Shown here: piece after piece, positions 16,932 through 28,209 of the stretch
Numbering within the stretch: the stretch's first letter is position 1
Layout of the letters: each line of letters starts with the position of its first letter
Origin: Ipomoea triloba
Taxonomy: Eukaryota; Streptophyta; Magnoliopsida; Solanales; Convolvulaceae
NCBI RefSeq assembly: GCF_003576645.1
Contig: NC_044923.1
Coordinates: 14,150,724 to 14,214,723, forward strand
Direction of reading: 5' to 3'
Length of the DNA: 64,000 bases
Program-made: the position numbers and the translations under genes
Notes under the pieces: generated by a model
Seen by the model: only the letters and a program-made list of their open reading frames with translations
Database searches by the model: none
Told to the model about the DNA's origin: nothing

Positions 16932-19900
16932 TTAGTTTTTTGAGTTTCTATCGCCTGCTGATTCATTATCCTTTTCCAGCTTGATAATGGCAGTGTGTGT
17001 CTTCTTTTTTGGACATTGGGTGCTTGAAAACTCATCCAACAGCCTCCTTTTAACTGCTTCACTCTCATTGCCACCAACAGTACCCACTTTTAATGCATTT
17101 GGAACTGGACTTTCAACCTCTTCATTTGAAAAAAAGCCCTAAACAAATCATAAATCGCCAGAGTTAGAAGAACTTTAGAGTAAAAAAATGTAAACTTTTT
17201 CAGAAAAAAATTTAGAATACTAATTACCTCATCGAAATCTAAGTCATCCTCCATAGGGTCAACAGAATCAATTCCCTTATGCTTTTTAGCCTTCAGTAGT
17301 CCAGGACAGTATTGGTTCAAAACAGCAATGTCCTCTTTGATTTGCATGACTAGAAAAGCAAGGTTGCGTTTGTCCAATTGATCCCTTTTAACATTAATCT
17401 TGAATAGCAGTCCTCTACCAACTAATGATTTAATTTCTTTAGAAATTTTGGTTGCAACCTGCATTTTAATTATAAGTAATCATTAATAGACCTATGTTCA
17501 ATAGGCAATGACATTGGTAGAGCTTAGAATGGAAGTAATACAATGCTTACCTGTGGCTGCATAGCCTTAAGCTCTTCTGCTTTGATCCCCCCCCCCCCCC
17601 CCCCCNNNNNNNNNNNNNNNNNNNNNNNNNNNNNNNNNNNNNNNNNNNNNNNNNNNNNNNNNNNNNNNNNNNNNNNNNNNNNNNNNNNNNNNNNNNNNNN
17701 NNNNNNNNNNNNNNNNNNNNNNNNNNNNNNNNNNNNNNNNNNNNNNNNNNNNNNNNNNNNNNNNNNNNNNNNNNNNNNNNNNNNNNNNNNNNNNNNNNNN
17801 NNNNNNNNNNNNNNNNNNNNNNNNNNNNNNNNNNNNNNNNNNNNNNNNNNNNNNNNNNNNNNNNNNNNNNNNNNNNNNNNNNNNNNNNNNNNNNNNNNNN
17901 NNNNNNNNNNNNNNNNNNNNNNNNNNNNNNNNNNNNNNNNNNNNNNNNNNNNNNNNNNNNNNNNNNNNNNNNNNNNNNNNNNNNNNNNNNNNNNNNNNNN
18001 NNNNNNNNNNNNNNNNNNNNNNNNNNNNNNNNNNNNNNNNNNNNNNNNNNNNNNNNNNNNNNNNNNNNNNNNNNNNNNNNNNNNNNNNNNNNNNNNNNNN
18101 NNNNNNNNNNNNNNNNNNNNNNNNNNNNNNNNNNNNNNNNNNNNNNNNNNNNNNNNNNNNNNNNNNNNNNNNNNNNNNNNNNNNNNNNNNNNNNNNNNNN
18201 NNNNNNNNNNNNNNNNNNNNNNNNNNNNNNNNNNNNNNNNNNNNNNNNNNNNNNNNNNNNNNNNNNNNNNNNNNNNNNNNNNNNNNNNNNNNNNNNNNNN
18301 NNNNNNNNNNNNNNNNNNNNNNNNNNNNNNNNNNNNNNNNNNNNNNNNNNNNNNNNNNNNNNNNNNNNNNNNNNNNNNNNNNNNNNNNNNNNNNNNNNNN
18401 NNNNNNNNNNNNNNNNNNNNNNNNNNNNNNNNNNNNNNNNNNNNNNNNNNNNNNNNNNNNNNNNNNNNNNNNNNNNNNNNNNNNNNNNNNNNNNNNNNNN
18501 NNNNNNNNNNNNNNNNNNNNNNNNNNNNNNNNNNNNNNNNNNNNNNNNNNNNNAGCCCTTCTGCTTTGACCCCCCCCCCCCCCCAATAGCTCAACTGACT
18601 CACGATCCCATAGTAAGAATGGTGCATTACCATTGACATCAAACACTCGTATTTTTATTTTATATCTTAACATAGGTTGATGCCAGAGAGAACCACACTT
18701 ACCACAACAATACATCCCATCCTTTAGAACTACTTTTTTATTACACCCAGGTCCTTTGCAAAACAGCTAAAACCAGTCATTTACATTACAATCTACCCCT
18801 AGAATAATACATGGCACCCAGTAATCCCCGGTCTGCAAATGTATGCAATCCTTGTGTTAGAATCATTTTTAATCAAAATACAAAATGGCAATACCAATAA
18901 AGGACTTTAAACAAATGTACCTCACTCCTATCAAAGAGATCAGAAATGGTACTTATGACCATATTAGAACTGCTTTGATCACCCAAACTGTAAATACCAT
19001 AACTGAAGCTTGAATTTGATGTCATGCTCTTCAAAGGAGTTAGTTCATTACACATGCTGAACAAATAAATGTAGTTAATGATAAAAACAAATAGTGCAAA
19101 TAGTTGAGAAAATATTAGTTACGTATCTAGACAGAACAAAAGATTACCTCTCTCTGAATTCAGTAAACTCCAAATAGTCCTGGTTAAACAACAGATGGGT
19201 TGCATCATAGGAGCTACAAATTTTGACTTCTCCAGCTGCATTGATTAGTTATTAATTGTGTAAGATTGACTAATGTATATTTTCATGTAACAGGGGCTTG
19301 AAATCTACTTCATGTAACAGAAGAATGAAATTGCTCCTTTGACAGAAAAGGAAGATCACAAAATTCCAGCAAAAAAAGGTAATTGAATCTACTTACTATT
19401 TTATGCCATTTTCACCCTACACATTTGAATAAGCACAATGACTGTTTCTGTTAAGTCTGATTTGAAAAAGGGCATCACCTTTTCCACATGCTGATCCCAT
19501 ACTGTACATTTCAGTTGATTACCCCTAACAATGCAAGTAGTATAAGTTTAGTTCATCAGAGGGTTAATAAATGATATTAGTAATCACCAACTTACTTTAA
19601 ATTCTCGATTACAAAATCGATTAGTTCAGAAGGTCTGCCATTGATCAGCTTATCCAATGGTGAGAAGATTTGCACCACACGACCAATAACATCTATCAAT
19701 AAGCAAAATATAGTCAATATCTTATGATATCAGACTAATTTGACTATTTAAGTAGAAAAATATTGGAAAAGAGTATAAGATATCAATCAAAACCTTTTGA
19801 TAAATTCCTTCTAGAGTCTTGATTGAGGTAAAACTCTGTAAACGATATATATTTCTAGGAAAATCTACACCTTTGTATTCTTTCACCAGGGTTTTATGAT

Positions 19901-20281
19901 AGTACTGCAACATGAAGGTACTACTACAGGTCCTATAGGTATAGATAGGAGTGATTACCAGGAAATTTTTTATGAAATAGACATGTCCTTCTATGAACTC
20001 ATTACTAACAGAAACATTGTTCCCTGGAATATGAAAATGGACATATGAACCCTATAACACCAAATAAAAGTTCTTTAGAGTCAAAAAAATACTGTTAGTG
20101 AAGAAAGTTTAAGTAAAACTAATATTGTTACCTCTTCATCGTGGAATACACATTCCCTAGATTTGATTTTCTCACTGTATCTGATTTGTAAAATATCGTA
20201 GGTGCGTACCAGGCGCAATCTCATAGCAGCAGTAGTGTTCCTAGTCTTAATATCTCGCGCAAGGATGTACATGGGAGCCAT
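16932..20281 (-). pseudogene. RPA70-like single-strand DNA-binding protein (OB-fold), damaged
   Basis: Minus-strand exons: 20132-20281 (starts MAPMYILARDIKTRN), 19959-20051, about 19798-19904, 19596-19692, about 19390-19524, about 19150-19240, about 18920-19064, 18832 to 17551 across the N gap, 17228-17458, and 16932-17138 ending TAA. The order matches the plant RPA1-like family: N-terminal OB-fold, central OB-fold (about 19400-19690, LKCTVWDQHVEK), the strand SSYDATHLLFNQDYLEFTEF, then a DBD-C-like OB-fold with zinc ribbon (CNKKV, GMYCCGKCG) and RYKIKIRVFDVNGNAPFLLW, and a Lys-rich tail. RPA binds single-stranded DNA in replication and repair. An in-frame TAG (18767-18769) precedes the zinc ribbon and another stop may lie near the end of the fifth exon. 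Such genes have multiplied in plants and some travel in Helitrons. A working paralogue with sequence errors is the alternative. Confidence 0.75.
17606..18553. other. Assembly gap, 948 N, probably spurious
   Basis: TTCTGCTTTGATCCCC plus a poly-C run precedes the gap; TTCTGCTTTGACCCCC plus poly-C follows it. The two edges therefore carry the same short sequence. Skipping the gap and extra C or G lets the RPA-like OB-fold exon continue with the spacing expected of the family. Confidence 0.75.
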
Positions 20282-20626
20282 TATTTTTCTCTCATAAAGT
20301 TTTTCTCTCAGAAATCACACTGTGCATTTGTTCTATTCGAATAGTTCCATTCATTATAGTCATAAAGAATGTATATACACTTGTAGGCAGGTCTCTCAAC
20401 CGATATTAATTCTCTGTCGATAGATGCGAAAATGTATTGTGAATCGAGGAGTCTAGCCGTAATCGAAAATGCGAAACGTTGTAAATAATTATTGAAAATT
20501 GAATTAACCGGCCATCATTAATGGCCCTAATCAAAACGACACAGTTTGTAAAGCAAAGGATTAAAACGACATCGTTTTCAATGGGCGGGAAAACGAATTT
20601 TTTTTTATTTTCCAAGAATCTTGTGG

Positions 20627-20658
<32 letters not shown>
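20282..20658. other. Upstream region of the RPA-like gene
   Basis: Holds the presumed promoter of the minus-strand RPA-like gene and a (TA)n run at about 20631-20657. No specific element can be assigned. Confidence 0.35.
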
Positions 20659-20661
<3 letters not shown>

Positions 20662-20720
20662 TCTACTATAATAAAGCAGAACTTTTAAGGAAAATAAAAT
20701 TAGGAAAAATTTCCCGCCAA
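20659..20720 (+). mobile_element. Helitron 5' terminus
   Basis: TCTTCTACTATAATAAAGCA directly after (TA)n is a typical plant Helitron 5' end (5'-TC, no inverted repeat). The paired 3' end was not identified, so the element length is unknown. Confidence 0.5.
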
Positions 20721-22309
20721 CAACTCACTGGAAGATATTGAGCAATGAACATGGTCTGCATTAAATACGTATATTAATATAGACTTTATTAATTGAGACT
20801 TTTCAGATGTCGATCAAGAAACAACTGTTTAGATTATTTATTTACATTTGAGTCTCTTTGGTATCCAAAGAATTAGCATTAATTACCATATCTATGCAAT
20901 CCTTCCTTACAAGCTAAAGCTATATAAATACTTCAGTTCATACCAAAATTCCAATACACCACAAACACTAGGTATAACAGAGATTACAGAGATTGTTTAC
21001 CATTCAAATACAAATTGCATATTGCCATATAAGTCTATGAATTGTTGCTTCCAAATCTGTATAAATATATTATTCCATCGTAAAAGCTAACGCATTCAAT
21101 TACAACTTGCTGGACGAAGTACTACTTGCTTCCAAGAAATCAAGGAATACATATTCTACAACAGAATTCCATGTATATTCTTGGAAGTGAGATATCTCCA
21201 TTCAGTTTTAGGAGTGGAGATTTAGATCTGTGGTTCGTGCATACAATGTCCCGAAACTTGAAGCGACTCAATTAAGAGCAAGGAGGTTGTCTTTCACGAT
21301 TGTTGTCTTTCACGATTCTGAGGTACTTTTTTAATACAAGTAAGCATATGTCAAGCACCATTCATTCATGAGTTCCATAAAACATGAAAAATACATGTAT
21401 ATTTGTATTTGGTTTTTTTTTTTTTTAATATGTGAAGTGCAGGTAAAATGTGGCAGAGTGTGCACAAGACTACCATTGTCAAGGCAACAGTAGTATAGTG
21501 GTTATATGGATGTATAGAAGTACACAGGTTACTAAGTCCGATAGATACTTCTGATTTCAATTGAGACATGTTTAGTTTGAATGTTTAGTATGAAAAAAAA
21601 TTTATGCATCAGATTGTATCATCATCATTTGCATTTTTCTATTGATTAGAAAAGTATTCATTATAAAAATAACTTAAGTACATAGTATTTAATTAAAAAG
21701 TCAAATTATTGATAAAAAGGGATCAATTAAGAATTAAAACATACATACAATTACAAAGTACTCTGATTAGGATATGTATGATATTTATTTATCCAGCTGG
21801 AGAATTACTTGACTATACATCTAGGCTGGAGACCAGTGGAGTTGGTGAGGAATTAGATGAGGATTTGGATTTGTAGATGTGTCATCTGATTTTTTGTTTA
21901 CCAATAATAAATAATTTGTCACTAAATATTGCAGTAAACATTTGTATGATAATTTTTTTTTTTTAAACACGTATTCCTATTCGAAGATGAAGCAGGAAGT
22001 CTAATTGCTATCAATTCTTCTATGCTAGAAATCAATGGATGCCTATTGGATGGATTCTCATTCACCTAGAGTTGTAAGAAGAAAAAGTATATAGTTTTAA
22101 AGGGGAAGTTGGCATGAAGATGGTCCTTTTTGACAGGAATGGTTGTTTGATTATCTTGATACTATTTTTCCATGGCTGGTCTGCATATTTGGTCTAAATC
22201 AGTTCTGACTGTATTTTTATTTTTTGGGTGCTTCTTTTAATGTTTGCCTCATTGGATTTAGACTATTTTGGTCATGGATGGCATCCAGAATTACATTACA
22301 CAGTGTATA
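20721..22309. other. AT-rich region with exon-like fragments
   Basis: A plus-strand stretch at 21798-21877 reads AGELLDYTSRLETSSG, ends in an acidic tail and a TAG, and follows TTTATCCAG, so it could be a captured last exon. Another stretch near 21230-21320 reads VVRAYNVPKLEATQLRA. I recognise neither. Confidence 0.3.
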
Positions 22310-22351
22310 AAAGCATATGATTTTATTTTTTTTGGTAAATAAAGCATATGA
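22310..22351 (-). mobile_element. Poly(A)-only retro-insertion, 11-bp target duplication
   Basis: AAAGCATATGA at 22310-22320 and 22341-22351 brackets a 20-base insert that on the minus strand reads ATTTACC then mostly A. It has the same form as the insertion at 485-550, and both end in ACC before the A-run. Confidence 0.7.
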
Positions 22352-22933
22352 ATTTATGGTTTCCTATAGTATAGTGGAAAAAATTACTCTAGCCTTAGTT
22401 TCATGCAGCACACTCAGTTCAAGCTTGACTATTAGCAAGAGGAAGAAACGCATCCTGCAAGAGACACATAGGGAGAAAGATAAGTATTGGATTAATCACA
22501 ATGATCCAAAAATTAGTGAGTATTATTCTCATCCACTTTTTTCTTATATCAAATTATACAACTAATAATTTGATTTGCATCTATTATTGGTAAACAATAA
22601 TTTGTGGTTCTAATAACATTAATCAAATTATACATCTGAATAAAAGAAGAGAAAAGATTAATTACAATAAGTTGGGAGTACTCTGCCTCTTGCAAGAGTT
22701 CTGAACATTCAAAATCTTTCAGAGTGGGAACAACACTATCCCTCAACCAATTTAGAATATGCCGACAGTGTTTTCAATCCCTGTCAAAAAAAATATCCCT
22801 ATAGCAACACAATATAATACTATCAAAAATCACAAAACTGAGGGTTCTAAATACTTTTGTATTATCCCCAAGTGGCAGACAAAGATCATATTAACAGAAT
22901 ACTTATCAAGAATGATTTAGAAATGAACAAATT
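22352..22933 (-). other. Exon-like fragment, unidentified
   Basis: On the minus strand, 22760 down to about 22675 reads CRHILNWLRDSVVPTLKDFE and continues without a stop, with a possible TTTTTTTGACAG acceptor just upstream. It may belong with the first-exon candidate at 23517-23582. Not recognised. Confidence 0.3.
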
Positions 22934-22995
22934 AACTTAAGATGGAAAAGTTTTCAAAAAAAAAAAAAAAAAAAAAAACAACTTAAGATGGAAAA
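22934..22995 (+). mobile_element. LINE-tail micro-insertion, 16-bp target duplication
   Basis: AACTTAAGATGGAAAA occurs at 22934-22949 and 22980-22995. The 30-base insert is GTTTTC followed by poly(A). TTTTC-poly(A) is exactly the 3' end of the LINEs at 50263 and 53794. Confidence 0.85.
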
Positions 22996-23516
22996 AGAAA
23001 TGCCACTGTCTGATTGCCTTCAAACTTAAACTTCTTTTTTTTTATCAGTAAGTTTACAGTAGAAACTAGGTTAGGTCTTATGTCATTTGCAAAACTTATT
23101 TTTTCCGTAAGTTAAAATCCTGTAATGTGATTGTTTCTGTTACTCTGTATAATTTTTTTTTTCATAACATCTTCTCGGTTACAGTTTATACTACAGATCA
23201 GCACCAGACAAATTAAAGAAAGAACTTCTTTGGTCAAAGGTCTATTGCAAAACTGTAAACTCCTTTTTGTAGGTCTTTGTAATTTGTAATATTCTATTTT
23301 TTGAGAGAAAAACAGATTAACAAATAGGTTGGAATACAATTCTACTATTTGATGTAATACCAGTCTTAAAAACTGACATACATTGATGCATGAAGGATTT
23401 TTGCAGGCAATTTTACATATATATGTCAAAGGCATGACTGTATATAATTATAATAAAAAAAAAAACCCTAACTAATATGTAGTTTAATTTAAGACTAAAA
23501 TACGAAGTGGAGTAAC

Positions 23517-23582
23517 CTGCGATGAGAAGGCGATGGCGTGGTAATACTCTTTCCCGTCCGCCGGCGACCTATAAGTCGCCAT
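23517..23582 (-). CDS. Possible first exon of an unidentified gene
   Basis: From ATG at 23582 on the minus strand, 22 codons read MATYRSPADGKEYYHAIAF and then SSQ, ending at GCAG|GTTACT, a usable splice donor. Composition and the local rise in GC look like a real plant first exon. Later exons are not certain; the piece near 22675-22760 is a candidate. I do not recognise the family. It could equally be a captured fragment. Confidence 0.35.
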
Positions 23583-24653
23583 TGGCTAAAACCCATTGAC
23601 ATCTATCCATCAATTTAATCTTAAAAAAATAAAAAGAAAAAGAAAGATGAATGTTAGTAAAGGATGTGTAGGATAAACACTGATAAACTAAACGATTCAC
23701 AAAATCAAGCTCCCATCGGCTCAAAATCACTCGAACAGAGATGCTCTGTTAGTATTGACTTTTCAGGATTTTATCCACTGTGCACTGGCTGCTTCCGATT
23801 TTCCGATCTTTAGCATCAACATGGTCTCGGGAAACAGTTAAGTACAAGAACTTCCGGCAGCCCCAGGAAGCTCAAATGGTGATAGACCGAACAATTCAAA
23901 TAACTTGGCAGTTTGCGCGCTGTTTTCCGCCGGTCGATCTCCGAGGTAACCAACCACGCCATTGGAAAATCAGCCGCAGTTGCCGGGATGCTCATCAACA
24001 ATTGGGCGCTCGTTTGAGATATTAGCGCAACAACGGAAATGCACGAGCTTGGTGAGGTCGGGAAGATATAAAGAGCTGACTTATGCCTTACCGAGAACTC
24101 TTCTCAACTCACCTCGACTACACAATTCCCGGTCTAATCGAGAATCCATTCATTTCTTGCGGAAACCAGCTGATTTGTTGCATTACTGCCTGTTTGAGCC
24201 CAAACAAGAAAACACGATTAGAGGCGGTTCTGAAGAAGCCGGTCAACAGGATGAAGCTGCCACCTTTATGATCCACGCGCTCTGATCGTCTTACTGGGAT
24301 GATTTCCGTTTAAAGATGGCTGTAATTCTGGTTGTTATCGCCATTTGGGTCGGTGTAAACCAAATGGATAGAAGCGGGTGGTCGTTTTACTAGATACGTA
24401 GGAAGCCCGATCAAAAACTGTTCATATCTAAAACTTACGAAAACAATTCGTGGCATTTGGTCGATGCGACCGAAGCTGCGCGCAATGCTCGGAGAGGCCA
24501 GGTGCTACCGAGAGCTTTGGTTATCAGCGCGGGGAAGACTGGGAGCGTCTTCATCCATTCGATGTGACCAGGGAGCGGTCGGCTAGTCAAGGTCGAGCTT
24601 CTGTCAAGCCCGGGAAGGTAAGACAATGAGATCAACGGCAACGATTGGCGGAG
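23583..24653. other. GC-richer block, origin unknown
   Basis: About 23780-24650 is clearly richer in GC than its surroundings and has overlapping short open frames on both strands, none of which I recognise. It abuts the truncated end of a copia gag at about 24665. It may be a captured gene fragment or a non-coding part of a retroelement. Confidence 0.35.
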
Positions 24654-25169
24654 TCAGGCACCCAGGTTGCACCTTCTAACCAGTTTGTTTGATGAAAAGG
24701 GTTCGCCTAATACAACAGCTTCATTCTTCAATTCTTGAACCCTAGCATTAAATTCGACTATGGTTTCTTTATCTTTCATACGCAACTCTTCAAATCTGGT
24801 ATGGACTTGCTGCATTTTGGTTTGTTTCACCGATAAATCTCCTTCATAGAGTTTTTCCAAAATCTCCCATGCGTCTTTTGCAAAGCTCCATCCCACAATT
24901 AATCCAAACTGGCCCTCATCGAGTGTTCCTGCGATCGTATTTAGCGCATTATTGTTGTTATCGCTATCAGCAAATTCTTCAGGAGTCCATTGTTCGATTG
25001 GAGCCAAAATTTCGGACTTATCATCTTGTGCCCTTTTGGGATGAGTCCACCCATGAGTGACTGCTTTCCACACATTTACACCTTGAGCTTGAAGATAGAT
25101 CCTTGTTCTTGCCTTCCAATACCCATAGTTGGTGCCTACCAGTTGTAGTGGTCTAGCTTGTCCTTCCAT
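24654..25169 (-). pseudogene. Ty1/copia gag fragment
   Basis: Starts MEGQARPLQLVGTNYGYWKA on the minus strand at 25169. It continues through the UBN2-type gag region (WEILEKLYEGD, QTKMQQVHTRFEELRMKD) to NKLVRR near 24668, where homology ends abruptly and a stop follows. A normal gag would go on to a CCHC knuckle, so the fragment is 3'-truncated. The primer-binding site lies 110 bases upstream. Confidence 0.85.
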
Positions 25170-25279
25170 AGTTACGTTTGTAAGCACAGCAAGAAGTCTT
25201 TGAAAAAAAATAGGGTTAAACAGGAGAAACAAGTAGATATTTCAAGAATCGGATATCAAGAGATAAATCTTGAGACTGT

Positions 25280-26081
25280 GCTCTGATACCAAGTGAAATT
25301 CAGACTCATTGAGTCTAAGTCCTAGAACTCATAAGCAACGTCCAATTAATGAAACTAATTACTAGATTCATTGAAGGTCACCTAATGATGTCTAGAACTA
25401 GTGCAGAGAATAGTTCTATTTGGAATGCGAAGTAATTATAACAAAACGTTAAAGCAGTAAGGATTCAGGCAATTGATAACCCAGTTCGGAACCTCAGTTC
25501 CTACATCTGGGGGCATCACTCTGGTTGCCCAACTCTTCATTGATCAACAATATGAAATGTACCACCATTTACAGTTGTGTCTCACACGGTTACTCTAGAA
25601 ATTCATCACAGCTCCATTCTAGAGTTCAACCTTAAAGAGTTGACAAGAACGCGATCTCCCGATCTTCTTGAATTGAGGCTCCCCCTCAACAGCTGCACGG
25701 ACGGCTTCCCAGAATGAATACTTGCCCAATAATTTTTATAGAGAAAATGTATCTTGTGTCAAAGGTAAGCTTTGCCAAGATCTCGCTTAAGCTCTTACAA
25801 AGATTTACTTTGCTGATTGTTCTTTGTAAATTTCTTCAACAACCCGTGAATAAGAGTTGGCTCTTATTTATCATTTTCAGTATCTTGAGAACAGTTGTAA
25901 CTCTAGTAACTAACTCTGAACATCTTCTATGTTCTAGTGCAGATACTTGTTCACTAAGTTGTCTTCAAAGTCTTCCAGACATCTTACCTACTTCCTGTAC
26001 TGTATCCTAAGGATACAAGATAGACTAACTAGGTTTTGAACTATATGCTGAACTAACTACATATTGACATGAAACTTAGTA
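25280..26081 (-). mobile_element. Copia 5' LTR and primer-binding site (minus strand)
   Basis: Plus-strand 25280-25291 is the complement of TGGTATCAGAGC, which pairs with the 3' end of initiator-Met tRNA, the usual copia primer. The LTR starts at TGAAATTCAGACTC (25294) on the plus strand. Its other edge is uncertain; CTTAGTACA at about 26081 is a candidate. With the gag fragment this is one truncated element reading leftwards. Confidence 0.65.
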
Positions 26082-26167
26082 CAATTTAGGGAGTTCTAAA
26101 AACGATGTTTTAATACTTTTATTAATAGTAATTCATACTGTTTTGGCCTTACAAAATATGAAAATGG

Positions 26168-26425
26168 TCAATCCTCTTCATCTGTTAATTCCTTTTTAAG
26201 TGGACAGTTCCTACTGTCATGTCGCTTGTCATTTTCTAAGTAAGCATCACACATATGCCATTTTTTTAAACCTTTCTTTGATGCATCCATCTTCACAAGT
26301 AGGAATCCAATATTCAGTCATCCCCGGTGATATATCCATATTATAACCACCTTCAATGTTACTGGAATTTGCATCAGGAGTATTCAAAGTTGTGCCTGAT
26401 GTGACGCCATTTGGAGATGATGCTG
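26168..26425 (-). pseudogene. FAR1/FRS- or MULE-like zinc-knuckle gene tail
   Basis: From 26290 to a TGA ending at 26168, a 40-codon frame holds WHMCDAYLENDKRHDSRNCP. The C-x-n-H-D-S-R-N-C pattern is typical of the C-terminus of FAR1-related or Mutator-transposase-derived proteins. A further exon-like stretch upstream (26300-26425) contains GVTSGTTLNTPDANSSNIEG in another frame. The rest of the gene is not visible, so it is most likely a captured or degraded fragment. Confidence 0.4.
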
Positions 26426-26479
26426 GAAAATGGAAGATATAAAATATGGTGTAAATGCAAAATGAAAAAATTCAAAGAT

Positions 26480-27530
26480 ATAAAATACTTTTATGCTCTG
26501 TAGTGCATGTTTTTGTGCCATACAGAGTGAAAGTAAGTATTTACCAGTGTTCATTCTTATGGATAATTAAATAAAATTGCGCAAAACACGCTATTTTTTC
26601 ATAAATAGATGCAGTGCATATTTTTCAACCGTATGGTGCAAATATTTGTGCCTAATAGTGCAGATATTTAGACCTAACAAAGCATGTAGTTCATTCTTAT
26701 AGTTCAAGGTATTAACCATGGTTTAGGATAGTGGCATGCTTATAGTGCACCTTTTTGTGCCATACATAACACATTTTTCTGTCTACCAGTGCACATTCTT
26801 ATGGATATATCAAATGAAATTGCATAGAACTCACATTATTTTTCATAATCACTTCTAGTGCATGTTTTCTACTCATATAGTGCAAATATTTAAACCAAAT
26901 AGTACAAATATTCAAACCTAACAGTTCAAATAGTTCATCCTTAGAGTTGAAGGTATTAACCATGGTTTAGGTTATTTTTATGCTTATAGTGCACATTTTC
27001 TTGCCATACAGAGCACAGTTTTGTGCTTAAAAGTGCACTTTCTTATGCCTATAGGCCTATATGAAGTGAAGTTGCACAGAACTCACATTTTTTTATAATA
27101 ACTTGTAGCGCATGATTTTTACTCATATAGTGCAAATATTTAAACCTAATAGTGCAACTATTTTGACCTAAAAGTGCACACTGTTTATCCTTAGAGTTTA
27201 GGGTACTAAACATGTTTTAGATTAGTTGTATGCTTATAATGCACATTTTTGTGCCATACAGAGCATATTTTTATGCCTACCAGTGCACATTCTTATGGCT
27301 ATATCAAATGGAATTGCATAGACATTGCAGTGCATAATTTTCAATCATATAGTGCAAATTTTTGTGCCAAGTAGTGCACATTTTCTCAACTAACAATGCA
27401 AGTTGTTCAGTCATAGAGTTTAGGCTATTATCCATCTTATAGCTTAGGTTTATGCTCTGTAGTGCATGTTTTTGTGTCATACAGAGCATAAATTTGTCCC
27501 TAACAGTGCACATTTTTGTGGCTAATCAAA
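26480..27530. repeat. Degenerate tandem repeat, about 240-bp period, five units
   Basis: Phrases like TGCTTATAGTGCACATTTTTGTGCCATAC recur near 26492, 26730, 26977, 27229 and 27452, with CATAGTGCAAATATTT and ATTAACCATGGTTTAGG at matching positions within each unit. Units differ by many substitutions, so the array is old. Confidence 0.85.
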
Positions 27531-28030
27531 TAATTGTGATATTACTATTTCATATCATCAAATGTGTAAAGAATGCGAAAAGATTAAGCATTATAATTGA
27601 TACGTTCATAACAACGAATTTGTAAAGAATGTGCAAAAATTCATCAATATAACTGATTTTTATATCAATGACTGGATTAAAAGAAATTAGAATTGAGATT
27701 ACCTTCATTCATTGTGTTGATCGATCGACTTTGTTTTCTCTGTGATTATGCGTAAAGAATGTGCAGATTGATTATGCAAATTAGGTTGATTCGATCTTCG
27801 TTGCGTAAAGAATTGATTTGATCGAATGTAGGAGGAAAGTTTTACGTTGGAGGAAAGTTTCGCGTATGATCAGATATGACAATTACCAAATTACCGTTTA
27901 TATACTTTGTACACAAAGTGTACACATGAATATATATTCATGTGTACAGACACATGAATATATATTTATATTCATGTGCATGTATATATATATATATATA
28001 TATTTTTTTTTATATAAAATATATATATGT
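27531..28030. other. Intergenic with (TA)n and small palindromes
   Basis: Contains inverted phrases around TACACATGAATATATATTCATG near 27922 and (TA)n near 27983-28003. No gene is recognised. Confidence 0.45.
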
Positions 28031-28127
28031 TGCGGGTCGCGAGCTACCTTTTTTGTAGCCCTAACCCGCCCCACTGCGAGGCGGGTGCGGGCCAGCCCGC
28101 GGGCTTCGGCCCATTTTGACAGCCCTA
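28031..28127 (-). mobile_element. hAT-type element terminus
   Basis: The minus strand starts TAGGGCTGTCAAAATGGG, a common plant hAT terminal motif, followed by GC-rich GGGC/CCCG subterminal repeats. The opposite end has been lost into the adjacent AT repeat. Confidence 0.45.
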
Positions 28128-28209
28128 GAAGCGAGCACCAACTTCTTATTTGATTGAGGAAGGACTATTTTCCTTTCCATGTGTATTGTAGTATGTCAGT
28201 GTGTGCAGT

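Noticed and set aside
24435..24641. Minus-strand frame as continuation of the copia gag
   Set aside because: Homology to gag ends at about 24668; the residues beyond do not resemble the gag C-terminus or a zinc knuckle.
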